NCBI GenBank assembly: GCA_003611955.1
Contig: RAZE01000020.1
Location: 1-64,000, forward strand
Reading direction: 5' to 3'
Origin: a bacterium 1XD8-76
Lineage (GTDB): Bacteria; Bacillota; Clostridia; Lachnospirales; Lachnospiraceae
DNA: 64,000 nucleotides
A program made the translations under genes and the position numbers. Below the pieces are notes generated by a model. It worked only from the letters and a program-made list of their open reading frames with translations. It did no database searches and was not told the DNA's origin. The stretch's first letter is position 1; every line of letters starts with the position of its first letter. Below are positions 25,849-33,836 of the stretch, piece by piece.

Positions 25849-26632
25849 CCTCAAACTCTCCTTCCCCTGAAGTCGTCTTTGCTTCCTCCAGCTTCGCTAT
25901 CTGTATATCACGATTGAATCCCACAAATGCGATACATCCCGCGATAATTGCCACCGGCAGGATATTCGCGCAGTTTGCGATGACCATGATCACAAAGCCT
26001 GCCAACAGAAACGCAACGTTCTCTTTCTTCAGCATAACAACCAAAAGCAGTGCAAGACCTACTGCAGGCATCAGGCCGCCGGCAACTTCAAAGCCGTGTA
26101 CAAGCCACTCCGGGAATGCGTTCACGAAAGCCGCGATGCCGCTCTGGAATGCATATACGGACAGAAATGCCGCCACTGCGAAAAGGATTCCGTAGAGGAA
26201 CCAGCCTGTGAACAGTTTCCGTTCCAGAACCTTCTCATTTCCTTCTGCAACGCCTTTATCGATAGAGGGAAGGAAACCTGCGTAGAATGTGTTGGTCGCC
26301 GTACCGATCCACTGACCGATCAGCGCGAACGGAACCGCAAGACCCAGCGCCGTATTCACGTCACATCCGGTGGTGTGAGCCAGAACTGTCGTCATAAGAC
26401 CCGCAAACAGCGGATCGGGGGGGACCGTACCGCCTACGGTCAGCAGTCCCAGATAGGAAAGCTCCGCCACCGCGCCCGCTTTCAAACCGAGGGACACATC
26501 CCCTAAGATAATACCGGTAAAGAACGCCACAACGAGCGGTCTAAACCACATAAATGTTTCCATGTGCTTATCCATTGCACAGATAAACACGACTAATGCA
26601 ATCAATAACCCCTGAATAAGTGTAATTTGCAT
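25838..26632 (-). CDS. PTS mannose/fructose/sorbose family EIIC (second set)
   Basis: A IIC subunit of 264 residues with about eight to ten helices. The family motif GDVSLGLKAGAVAELSYLG (about 44-62) is followed by GGTVPPDPLFAG. It forms the membrane channel with IID and is followed directly by it. Confidence 0.93.
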   Translation of the reverse strand: MQITLIQGLLIALVVFICAMDKHMETFMWFRPLVVAFFTGIILGDVSLGLKAGAVAELSYLGLLTVGGTVPPDPLFAGLMTTVLAHTTGCDVNTALGLAVPFALIGQWIGTATNTFYAGFLPSIDKGVAEGNEKVLERKLFTGWFLYGILFAVAAFLSVYAFQSGIAAFVNAFPEWLVHGFEVAGGLMPAVGLALLLVVMLKKENVAFLLAGFVIMVIANCANILPVAIIAGCIAFVGFNRDIQIAKLEEAKTTSGEGEFEDGI

Positions 26633-26670
26633 GATTCATTCTCCTTTTCCTTTGATCCGGACTTCTCTGT

Positions 26671-27147
26671 TTATTTATCAAAGTCCAGTTTTCTGTCTCC
26701 CGGTGCGATCTGAATATAGACTTCCGCGCCCTTTGCCCGGATCGCCCTCAAATCCTCTTTGTCCTGATCGTCCATATAGACATGCGCATCTCCCGTTACT
26801 ACTTTTCCCGGTCCCACATGCATATTTCCGATGCAGAGCTTGTCGATCGGCACCCCGCCCTCCACAAGCTTCCTGGCACTCTGCGGATCGCGCACGATCA
26901 GGAAAATATGCTGACTGGCAGACGCTTTATGTATCACTGCGATGGTCTTTTCCAGCGTAAAGAAACGGATGCCGCAGCCTGCGCTCTTTGCGGTAGCGCT
27001 CATCAGGCTCTGCTGCACCGGGTCAGCAGCCGCCATGTCATCCGCCACAACGATCAGATTGCAGCCGCTTAAGCTGCTGGTCCAGGCCACACCCACCTGT
27101 CCGTGTACCAGTCTGTTGTCAATTCGAGTCAATAAAATGTCCGGCAT
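26671..27147 (-). CDS. PTS mannose/fructose/sorbose family EIIB (second set)
   Basis: A IIB subunit of 158 residues with RIDNRLVHGQV holding the phosphorylated His15. The ATG at 27147 follows GGGAGAG; the longer open frame has no ribosome site and would run into the promoter. First gene of the long minus operon ending at 19571. Confidence 0.93.
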   Translation of the reverse strand: MPDILLTRIDNRLVHGQVGVAWTSSLSGCNLIVVADDMAAADPVQQSLMSATAKSAGCGIRFFTLEKTIAVIHKASASQHIFLIVRDPQSARKLVEGGVPIDKLCIGNMHVGPGKVVTGDAHVYMDDQDKEDLRAIRAKGAEVYIQIAPGDRKLDFDK

Positions 27148-27195
27148 GATTTTTCTCTCCCTTCTTTTATTATTGATACAAAATATTCCAGGTCC

Positions 27196-27228
27196 GCAAA
27201 ATATTTTGCAATATTGTAATGACAATAT
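27196..27228. promoter_or_regulatory. Twin operator palindromes between divergent operons
   Basis: GCAAAATATTTTGC (27196-27209) is a perfect 14-base palindrome. Immediately next, ATATTGT (27211-27217), four bases, ACAATAT (27222-27228) is a perfect inverted repeat that overlaps the -10 of the minus promoter and the -35 of the plus promoter. Probable sites for the GntR/UTRA regulator at 22317. Confidence 0.7.
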
Positions 27229-27247
27229 ATCAATTCTGTGGTACTAT
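27219..27247 (+). promoter_or_regulatory. Promoter of the divergent SIS gene
   Basis: ATGACA (27219-27224), 17-base spacer, TACTAT (27242-27247) preceded by TGG, an extended -10. It is interleaved with the opposite-strand promoter. Confidence 0.6.
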
Positions 27248-27252
27248 GTCAA
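27224..27252 (-). promoter_or_regulatory. Promoter of the second PTS operon
   Basis: On the minus strand TTGACA (27247-27252), 17-base spacer, TATATT (27224-27229). Confidence 0.72.
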
Positions 27253-27339
27253 TAGAGCAATCGACATTAATTTTATTTTGTACGATTTACACAATTTTCG
27301 CTCTCAAAATTTATCAATTTTTACAAGGAGGATTATACA

Positions 27340-28467
27340 ATGTCACAAAAAGAAACAAAAACCATGATGGATTACATCGCATCCTGCCCGGAATTTATCC
27401 GTGCCAATGTAAGGGATAGCAAGGCTCTTACCGCCCCTCTTGTGGAGGAGTATGTAAACGGAGGGTACAAAAATATCTGGATCGTAGCCTGTGGTTCCTC
27501 TTCCAACGGAAGTCTCTGCGCCCGTCAGTTCATACGCCGCCACCTGCAGTGCGAAGTCAAAATCGTGACTCCTTTCGCTTTCGTAGTCAGCGAGCATGAT
27601 TTCAGCGAGACGGATATGGTCATCGTGGTCAGCCAGAGCGGTTACAGCTTAAATGCTCTGGACGCCGTGAAAGTTATCAAAGAAAAAGGCCGCCGCGCTG
27701 TCGGACTGACCGGCGATCTGGACAGTGATCTGGCGAAAGTCTGCGACGTCGCCGCAAATTACGGCGTCGGCAGAGAAACGGTCGCCTATGTCACCAGAGG
27801 TGTGACGACGCTTGCGCTGTTCTTTATGCTCTTTGCCACGGACGCGGCGCAAAAAGCCGGAATCAAGACCGCGGAGGAAGCGGACGCCGTGAGAAAACAG
27901 CTTCTCGCCGCTGCGGATATCAATGAAAAGGTGCAGGCTTCCTGGCCCGCTTTCCTGGAAAAACACTATCAAAATCTTTCCGGCATGACAAAGGTCTATG
28001 TCTGCGGCGTGGGCGCCAATATGGGCACCGCCTGCGAGGGAGCGTTAAAATTCGGCGAAACCATCAGCATCCCCTCCTGCGCCTACGAAATCGAGGAGTA
28101 TATCCACGGCCCCAACATTCAGATGACCCCCACCTACAACGTTTTCCTGATCGACGGCGGCGAGGGCACGAAGCGCATCCATCAGATCTACGAGGGAACG
28201 CAGATCGTCACCTCTGGAGTCTATCTGATCACAAACTGCGCCGATTATCAGGACGAGCCGAACACGTTCTATGTGGAGTGCGACCTGCCCGAGGAGATCA
28301 CGCCGTTATGTTATCTCCCCGTCTTCCAGATGACAGCCTTCCGGATCACGGAGGATCTGTCCCGCTGGCTCAAACATCCGCTGCAGCGCAAAATGGAAAA
28401 ATCCGTCTCCTCCAAGAGCGAAAATTACGAGAACAGCCCGTTCAGCGAGGATACGCCGGGAAGATAA
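27340..28467 (+). CDS. SIS-domain phosphosugar isomerase/deglycase
   Basis: A protein of 375 residues with two SIS domains of the GlmS-isomerase/FrlB type. Seen: VACGSSSNGSLCARQF (about 49-64), VVSQSGYSLNAL (about 95-106), and the active-site block YEIEEYIHGPN (about 248-258). Unlike the other two SIS proteins it resembles the GlmS C-terminal layout more closely. AAGGAGG lies eight bases before the ATG. It shares a promoter region and palindromes with the opposite PTS operon, so it is presumably co-regulated. In Salmonella gfr, two deglycases handle two sugar-amine phosphates; a similar split of labour is plausible. Confidence 0.82.
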   Translation: MSQKETKTMMDYIASCPEFIRANVRDSKALTAPLVEEYVNGGYKNIWIVACGSSSNGSLCARQFIRRHLQCEVKIVTPFAFVVSEHDFSETDMVIVVSQSGYSLNALDAVKVIKEKGRRAVGLTGDLDSDLAKVCDVAANYGVGRETVAYVTRGVTTLALFFMLFATDAAQKAGIKTAEEADAVRKQLLAAADINEKVQASWPAFLEKHYQNLSGMTKVYVCGVGANMGTACEGALKFGETISIPSCAYEIEEYIHGPNIQMTPTYNVFLIDGGEGTKRIHQIYEGTQIVTSGVYLITNCADYQDEPNTFYVECDLPEEITPLCYLPVFQMTAFRITEDLSRWLKHPLQRKMEKSVSSKSENYENSPFSEDTPGR

Positions 28468-28511
28468 CCTTCTCGTCCGGATAGAAACGGCAGTTCATAC
28501 GTATTTTACTC

Positions 28512-28545
28512 AAAAAGAAACCGACCCCGGGGCCGGTTTCTTTTT
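28512..28545. terminator. Bidirectional intrinsic terminator
   Basis: AAAAAGAAACCG (28512-28523) and CGGTTTCTTTTT (28534-28545) are exact complements with a GC-rich centre. It serves the SIS gene on plus and the DUF4179 gene on minus, which end 45 bases before and 4 bases after it. Confidence 0.93.
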
Positions 28546-28548
28546 ATC

Positions 28549-29904
28549 TCACTTCGTCGTGTCGATCTTTTTCTTAAACAGCGCTTCCCTCTCCAGAATC
28601 TCCTGGAAATCCTCCGAGCCGATATAACCTTTCAGGCTGTCCAGATATTCCGTCTCGTCGCAGACATACACATACACCGTTGAGATGTCGTGTCCGGCGA
28701 CCGCCAGTTCGGTAGTGTTGCCGGAACCGGATTCCAGCGGCCTGCCGTCCGCGTCCAGAACCACCTCGAAGACATACCTTCCCGAGGGAGCTATGGTATT
28801 TACCGTCATCTCCACCGGCGATATCTCCAGGCTCTCCAGGCCGATCCCCGCCTCGTTTGTCTCATTCACAGATATAATCTGCGTGTTCTCCTTTTTCTGC
28901 ACGATATCCAGATCAAATTTCCAGCTGCCGTCCTGATACCAGTGCTCATACTTATTGGGATAACTGTCCCACTCCGCTGGCAATGTCGCCATGAAAGCTT
29001 CCCACTCCTCGTCGCTCATCGCCTCCAGCTCTTCCGCACTCTTTCTCTCAAACTCATCAGGTCTTGTCGGGTTGGCCAGATAACCTACGAGCCTTGTGAT
29101 CTCCAGATTCAGCGTAAACGTATCCGGCACTTCATAGAGTTCCATGTAATCATAATAATTCTCATCTGTAAGCATCGGGGCATCCTCCCCCTGTGCCTCG
29201 GCCTGCCTCAGGACTTCCTCATATTTGCTTCCATCGATATTGATCTCCGAATAGTCGATCCGCATAATACCGATAAAAGTATGGGCATCCTCAAAGGTTC
29301 CCTGCACATCCCTTATTCCTCCGACCAGCTCATCCCCCTGTCTCCGGAAAGAGTAGCGCTCGTTCGTCTCAAACCGTATCTGCTGTGTTCCGTCCGCAAA
29401 AATCGCCGTCTCCGGGAACTCCTGCTCGTTTTCCACACGGATTCCGATAAAAATTGCCTGATTTGTGGCGTACTCCTCCGTCAGCGTCACAAGGATGCCG
29501 CCATCGCTCTTTTGATAAAGTTCTTCCTTCTTTTCACCGGTTTCCGAGATATCTTCACCTTCCACTGTGTACAGCTGTGTGGTCTCCTCCTCCGGCAGCT
29601 TCCCGAAAGAGAACATATCCGCCATCTTTTCAAATATTCCTCCCAGAACGGGGATCTCTTTCGCCATCACCGGATTCATCACGCAGAATGTGAAAGTGAG
29701 CACCAGCACCGCCGCCATGCTGCCAAGCCCGATCATGATCCCTCTCCACGTATTTTTCCGCTTTCTGTCTTTTTTCCCTGCTCTGTACCCCGCATTTCTT
29801 ATCATAATATATGCCTCCTCGATCCTTGTATCGATGATATCGCTGTCCCCCAGGTCCGCTCCCAGGACCGCTCTGAGATCGTCATCCGAAAAATGTTTCC
29901 GCAT
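28549..29904 (-). CDS. DUF4179 membrane protein, putative anti-sigma factor
   Basis: A protein of 451 residues with an N-terminal cytosolic segment (1-52), one transmembrane helix (about 54-75) and a large extracellular domain beginning with VMAKEIPVLGG, the DUF4179 hallmark. AGGAGG precedes the ATG. It overlaps the ECF sigma gene by 23 bases. The arrangement suggests that the cytosolic N-terminus holds the sigma factor and the outer domain senses an envelope signal; this is inference from topology and linkage. Confidence 0.82.
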   Translation of the reverse strand: MRKHFSDDDLRAVLGADLGDSDIIDTRIEEAYIMIRNAGYRAGKKDRKRKNTWRGIMIGLGSMAAVLVLTFTFCVMNPVMAKEIPVLGGIFEKMADMFSFGKLPEEETTQLYTVEGEDISETGEKKEELYQKSDGGILVTLTEEYATNQAIFIGIRVENEQEFPETAIFADGTQQIRFETNERYSFRRQGDELVGGIRDVQGTFEDAHTFIGIMRIDYSEINIDGSKYEEVLRQAEAQGEDAPMLTDENYYDYMELYEVPDTFTLNLEITRLVGYLANPTRPDEFERKSAEELEAMSDEEWEAFMATLPAEWDSYPNKYEHWYQDGSWKFDLDIVQKKENTQIISVNETNEAGIGLESLEISPVEMTVNTIAPSGRYVFEVVLDADGRPLESGSGNTTELAVAGHDISTVYVYVCDETEYLDSLKGYIGSEDFQEILEREALFKKKIDTTK

Positions 29905-30451
29905 ATCTGATTCCTCCTATTCCAGTTTCCTTTCCACTCCCCTGCACGGATCCCGTTTTATCGGACAGACTTTCCCGGAGCTGTTCTTTTCCGCGGTGCA
30001 GCCTGCTCTTCACGGTATTTTCCTTCATCTCCAGGATCTCCGCTATCTCCTTTGTGGTGAACTGCTCTCCAAAGTACAATTGAAAAATGGTTCTGCTGTC
30101 CTCCGGCAAAATGAGGAGAAGCTGCCTGAATTCCACATCCGAAGCTCCGGCGTCAAAACTCCCCTCCTCCATGCCTTCCCCCATACTGACATGCCTTTTG
30201 TTTTTCCGGTAAGTTCTGGTACAGTTGTTGATCAGTATCCTCATCACCCATGTCCTGAAGTATTCCGCTTTTTTCAGGGAACCGATATGCTCAAAAGCGT
30301 CCAGTATCGTATCCTGTATGGCATCGGCAACATCCTCATCATTTCTCAGATAGCCGAACGCGATCCGCCTGAAGGACATTCTGCATTCTTCCATCAGGGA
30401 TATGAACGCTTCCGCATCCCCGCGCTGTGCCCTCTTCACTAACGTATTCAT
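29882..30451 (-). CDS. ECF-type RNA polymerase sigma factor
   Basis: A sigma-70 family protein of 189 residues: region 2 (about 5-75, with YLRNDEDVADAIQDTILDAFEH and FRTWVMRILINNCTRTYRK) and region 4 (about 110-165, FQLYFGEQFTTKEIAEILEMKENTVKSRLHRGKEQL). The C-terminal 25 residues lie in the overlap with the DUF4179 gene. The ATG at 30451 is 8-9 bases after AAGGA. A TGCAAC-type element upstream (30508-30539) suggests it transcribes its own operon. Confidence 0.92.
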   Translation of the reverse strand: MNTLVKRAQRGDAEAFISLMEECRMSFRRIAFGYLRNDEDVADAIQDTILDAFEHIGSLKKAEYFRTWVMRILINNCTRTYRKNKRHVSMGEGMEEGSFDAGASDVEFRQLLLILPEDSRTIFQLYFGEQFTTKEIAEILEMKENTVKSRLHRGKEQLRESLSDKTGSVQGSGKETGIGGIRYAETFFG

Positions 30452-30507
30452 TATATAATCCTTCCTCAACATCCATAGATTTACGCGCGCATTTGTTTGT
30501 CTTCAAA

Positions 30508-30539
30508 TATTAGATAACATTTTTTCCCGTTTCGTTGCA
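30508..30539 (-). promoter_or_regulatory. Candidate autoregulatory ECF promoter
   Basis: On the minus strand TGCAAC (30534-30539), 17-base spacer, TATCTAA (30510-30516). This resembles TGAAAC/TGCAAC...GTCTAA promoters of ECF sigma factors. It lies about 60 bases before the sigma gene. Confidence 0.42.
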
Positions 30540-30546
30540 TCCCATC

Positions 30547-30582
30547 AAAAAAATTGAGGGCAGATACTTTTCCGCCCTCAAT
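30547..30582 (-). terminator. Intrinsic terminator of the sigma-28-controlled gene
   Basis: On the minus strand ATTGAGGGC, 12-base loop, GCCCTCAAT, followed by a T-run: a nine-pair perfect stem. It follows the gene at 30628. Confidence 0.92.
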
Positions 30583-30627
30583 CATTTTCCTGATCACTCT
30601 ACGCTATGTATTTTTCGCAGTAACCCG

Positions 30628-31329
30628 TCAGTCCTCGATCGGATTCACTTTCTGAGACGCGCTCTCCTGCTCTTTGTAGTAATCCTCAAAAAGCTGATTG
30701 GTCGCATCCAGAGTCTGTTTGCTGATATCCGGAAGCTTGCCGCCCCATGTCTTTTCAGCCTGCTTGTAGCCTTTCTCCACTGCGGACTGCAGCTCTTTCA
30801 TCTTATCCACATCGCCGCCGGACAGTGCCATCGCAAACTCGAACATCCTTTCGGAAGTCTTCTTCACGCCGTAATAGCCATCCTCCGCGATGTCCGCCTG
30901 TGCCTGCGATTTGGTTGCTGCATCTACCGTGAACTTTCCGCTTGCCAGGAACTGCCACATATCGGTGCTCTGACCGTAGGAATTCGCCTGCTTGTTGAAC
31001 AGCTGCTGTACCATATTCATCAGCTGATTCTGTCTTGCCTCCTGATCGGCCTGCATTTTTGCCACCAGTGAACTCCTCTGGCTGTCTGTCATTTTATTGG
31101 TCTTCGCCGCGATCTTCGATGCGGCAGACTCTGTCTTTACTACCTTATCGCCTGTCTCTTTACTGCTCTCCAACGCTTTCTTGCCTTCGTCGGAAAGCTC
31201 TACCGTAGCACCGCTCTCGGAAGATGCCTTCCCGCTCTTTGTCCCGTTCGCAGCCGCCTGAGTATTCGCGTAGGAACTTCCTACCGCCCCTGTGTAAGAC
31301 TGTGAATAAGCATCAATACCTAATCCCAT
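30628..31329 (-). CDS. Hypothetical protein, probable flagellar/motility regulon member
   Basis: A protein of 233 residues, no signal peptide or membrane helix. N-terminus is Ser/Thr/Ala/Gly-rich and low complexity (about 1-55), followed by helical segments with Gln-rich stretches (about 70-115) and a conserved-looking C-terminal block EDGYYGVKKTSERMFEFAMALSGGD then W-G-G-K-L-P-D-I. I recall similar C-terminal blocks in uncharacterised proteins of flagellated bacteria but cannot name the family. GGAGGAGG lies directly upstream of the ATG at 31329. Its promoter is nearly the flagellar sigma-28 consensus, which ties it to motility. Single-gene transcript with its own terminator. Confidence 0.7.
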   Translation of the reverse strand: MGLGIDAYSQSYTGAVGSSYANTQAAANGTKSGKASSESGATVELSDEGKKALESSKETGDKVVKTESAASKIAAKTNKMTDSQRSSLVAKMQADQEARQNQLMNMVQQLFNKQANSYGQSTDMWQFLASGKFTVDAATKSQAQADIAEDGYYGVKKTSERMFEFAMALSGGDVDKMKELQSAVEKGYKQAEKTWGGKLPDISKQTLDATNQLFEDYYKEQESASQKVNPIED

Positions 31330-31407
31330 TTTTTTATCCTCCTCCGTGAATGAATTTCTATCCATTAAAATCCATTTTATGGATAACACATGTTTATGTT
31401 ATATTGT

Positions 31408-31435
31408 GTATCGGCAGTTTTCTCATAAAACTTTA
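31408..31435 (-). promoter_or_regulatory. Sigma-28 (FliA/SigD) promoter
   Basis: On the minus strand TAAAGTTT (31428-31435), 12 bases, GCCGATAC (31408-31415). The flagellar consensus is TAAAGTTT-N11-GCCGATAA, so the match is 15 of 16 bases with one extra spacer base. It lies 79 bases before the ATG at 31329. Confidence 0.8.
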
Positions 31436-31467
31436 GGGATTTTTAAAATTTTTTCCAACTTTTTTTC

Positions 31468-32529
31468 TCAATCCACAAACACGGTGTTATAACGGTCGAT
31501 ACACTGCCCGAGAACATAGGAAAAATGTTCCAGAGACCCCAGCGGCGCGCCGGAACCGCTCATATCCGGAAGCTCTCCGCTCTCCGCCTGCTTCATCATC
31601 CACTCGAGGGCATCGATCAGGCCGTCCAAAAGTCCGTCAAAAGGACGGGAATTGGACAGAGATTCCTTGACAAGCTGATCGTTGTCAGCCGTGGCCGCGT
31701 CAAAATCCGCCACTACTGCCACCAGTTCATCGTGCAGTTTCTGAATCTCCGTGAGGTCCAGCTCGTTGAGATTCCAGTCGTCAACCCCCTGGGCGTAAGC
31801 CTCGTCGAGAACCTCCCGCCCGATGGAGATCGCCCTGCTGGCGTTGTAGTTGATCAGCATACCTTCCTCTTTCAGTCGGTTCTCCTCCTCCGCCATCCGG
31901 ACATCTCCCATCTCGCCGATCGCATCCACAAAGTCGTAAGCGATCGCTGCAAATGCATCCGCGTTCGAATAGATGACCGCATGATATTCCTTCGCTTTCT
32001 GATACTGATTATCCGCATAGTCATTACTGCCGCTGATCTCCAGGAAAGTCCCCATCAGAGCCCGCAGCGGCTCCTCCATCTCCTTCACCATGCTGTCCAT
32101 CTCCCCAAAATCAGGCTCCATATCGGCGAGCATCACGCAGTCGTCGAGGGTATCCGTGTTGTTCCCGGAAACACGGTAACCGTAGGTGAGGCCGGTATCC
32201 GGCAGCATGGAAAATTCCTCCGTGTAATCCACCACTTCATAATAGTAAGCGATGGAGTCCAGAATTTCGATGATCTCATTGTTCAGCTCCACATAATAAT
32301 TGTATTTGATCAGCTCCATCTGCTCCGGAGAAATCTCATCCTCCGCACTCTCTGCATTCTCATCGTACTCCGTCTCTTCCGTATACTCTTCCTCCGCGGA
32401 AGTCTCCCTGGTATGTCCCCTCCATTCTGTCTTTTGCGCTTCATCCTCACTGCTGTTGCCGCAGCCCGACAAAACGATCATTACCACAAGAAATACCGCC
32501 ATAATTTTTGTCAAACTACTTTTTTTCAC
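31468..32529 (-). CDS. Lipoprotein, DUF3829-like
   Basis: A secreted lipoprotein of 353 residues. The GTG start at 32529 lies eight bases after AGGAGG; a basic KKSSLTK start, hydrophobic core and lipobox VLSGC (Cys about residue 26) follow, then a Glu/Asp-rich linker to about residue 75 and a mainly helical domain beginning YNYYVELNNEIIEILDS. The helical domain resembles DUF3829 lipoproteins, but this is recognition by eye. Function unknown. It has its own promoter at 32564-32592. Confidence 0.75.
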   Translation of the reverse strand: MKKSSLTKIMAVFLVVMIVLSGCGNSSEDEAQKTEWRGHTRETSAEEEYTEETEYDENAESAEDEISPEQMELIKYNYYVELNNEIIEILDSIAYYYEVVDYTEEFSMLPDTGLTYGYRVSGNNTDTLDDCVMLADMEPDFGEMDSMVKEMEEPLRALMGTFLEISGSNDYADNQYQKAKEYHAVIYSNADAFAAIAYDFVDAIGEMGDVRMAEEENRLKEEGMLINYNASRAISIGREVLDEAYAQGVDDWNLNELDLTEIQKLHDELVAVVADFDAATADNDQLVKESLSNSRPFDGLLDGLIDALEWMMKQAESGELPDMSGSGAPLGSLEHFSYVLGQCIDRYNTVFVD

Positions 32530-32563
32530 AATCTGATCCTCCTGTAATAAAAAAGATAGCATT

Positions 32564-32592
32564 ATTATAGCAAACCCTTCCTGTTTTGTATA
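32564..32592 (-). promoter_or_regulatory. Promoter of the DUF3829-like lipoprotein
   Basis: On the minus strand TATACA (32587-32592), 17-base spacer, TATAAT (32564-32569). Confidence 0.6.
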
Positions 32593-32625
32593 GACGGAAG
32601 ACAGTGGGGAACCTGTTTCCATTTT

Positions 32626-33633
32626 TCATCGATTATCCGCATTGATCTGCTTATAAACTGCCTCAGGGTCATACTCCGGAGCAAACTTTTTTGCCGCGTT
32701 GTAGATCGATTCCACTGCAGATACCTCCTCCTCCAGTTCTTCCGCAATCTGCTCCAACGTCTTCCCTCTTTTCAGCTTTTTACTGACGAGAGAAATCCTT
32801 TCTTTCATTTTTCCCTCGGCCAGTCCCTCCGCTTTTATTTTGTTAAGTTCCTCCATATATCTCAAATGTCTCAACATATACTTTGCGCTCACCTCCGGAT
32901 CTCTTTTTACCGTTTCAACCATTCTGTGAATTTCATGCAGCTCTTTATTCACTGCATTTTCGTAAGTACTGTTTTCCATATAGCGCAAAAGCTCTCCCAA
33001 TGCCCGGTCCGGTTCTCCCTCTGTTCCCCGCGTATACAGAAACAATGTACTTGCTCCATCTTCATAGGGCATTTCAGGCACTTCCACACATCTGTTCTCT
33101 ATCGTATACACCATACGTTTTAATCCAAACGGATCATATGGCATTATCATAATAATGACCACATTTTTCAGTTTATCATAATCAGCCCCGACGTCCAGAC
33201 TCCTGGCGGCAATTTTCGCATGATAAAAACGCATCCTGCGCGGCAATGCTTTTATGTTTGCCTTGTCCCCTTTCCTGTCAGGCTCCATATCATAGACCGT
33301 AGCCCTTCTCTCGGAGTCCTCCTCTATCTCCGGTTCCATATACACATCAAGTCTCGCTCCGTGCAGATCGGAATCAGCACCATAAAACACTTTTTGCGCA
33401 GTCACCGACAAGTGTCTGAACTCTCTGCCAAAGACAGTCTTTAACAAACTTTTAACAAATCTCTCCCCTATCTCCGGATAGGTCACCACCGTCCCAAACA
33501 AAAAATCGTCCAGCAGGTTCATCTCCTGGAGCTTTCTTTTAAAATCCTGCTCCTTCAAGTCTTCTTTCTCTGACGCCCCCTTGCCCGTACCCTTCTCATT
33601 TACTGCTTCTTTTCTCTCATCTCTTTCTTTCAC
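32626..33633 (-). CDS. Rpn-type PD-(D/E)XK nuclease family protein (putative transposase-related)
   Basis: A protein of 335 residues. After a charged N-terminus, DDFLFGTVVTYPEIGERFVKSLL and the nuclease core GARLDVYMEP...TVYDMEPDRK (about 95-130) give the D...(D/E)xK pattern of the Rpn/PDDEXK transposase-like family. The C-terminus has KLKRGKTLEQIAEELEEEVSAVESIYNAAK, the usual C-terminal repeat of these proteins. Such genes are multicopy in Lachnospiraceae; in E. coli Rpn proteins promote recA-independent recombination. The GTG at 33633 is chosen because AAAGGAG lies six bases upstream. It has a long leader of about 200 bases. Confidence 0.8.
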   Translation of the reverse strand: MKERDERKEAVNEKGTGKGASEKEDLKEQDFKRKLQEMNLLDDFLFGTVVTYPEIGERFVKSLLKTVFGREFRHLSVTAQKVFYGADSDLHGARLDVYMEPEIEEDSERRATVYDMEPDRKGDKANIKALPRRMRFYHAKIAARSLDVGADYDKLKNVVIIMIMPYDPFGLKRMVYTIENRCVEVPEMPYEDGASTLFLYTRGTEGEPDRALGELLRYMENSTYENAVNKELHEIHRMVETVKRDPEVSAKYMLRHLRYMEELNKIKAEGLAEGKMKERISLVSKKLKRGKTLEQIAEELEEEVSAVESIYNAAKKFAPEYDPEAVYKQINADNR

Positions 33634-33836
33634 GCAATTCTCCTTTCGCATCCGACGGAAAGAGGAGCCTGCATGACATTATAAAGACTTTCCCTGTCAC
33701 CATTTCCCCGCAATCCGCCATATTTATTGGAATATTCTCATTCCGCGGAAGATTCTTCTTCCATTTTCATAAACAGGGATTGTCAGCCGAAATGGCTTGA
33801 AAAGTTCTAACAGATACATCCCAGATATGTATGATT

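Noticed and set aside
28690-29910. 406-residue plus-strand open frame opposite the DUF4179 gene
   Set aside because: Antisense shadow with atypical composition and no homology signal; the minus gene is coupled to the sigma factor.
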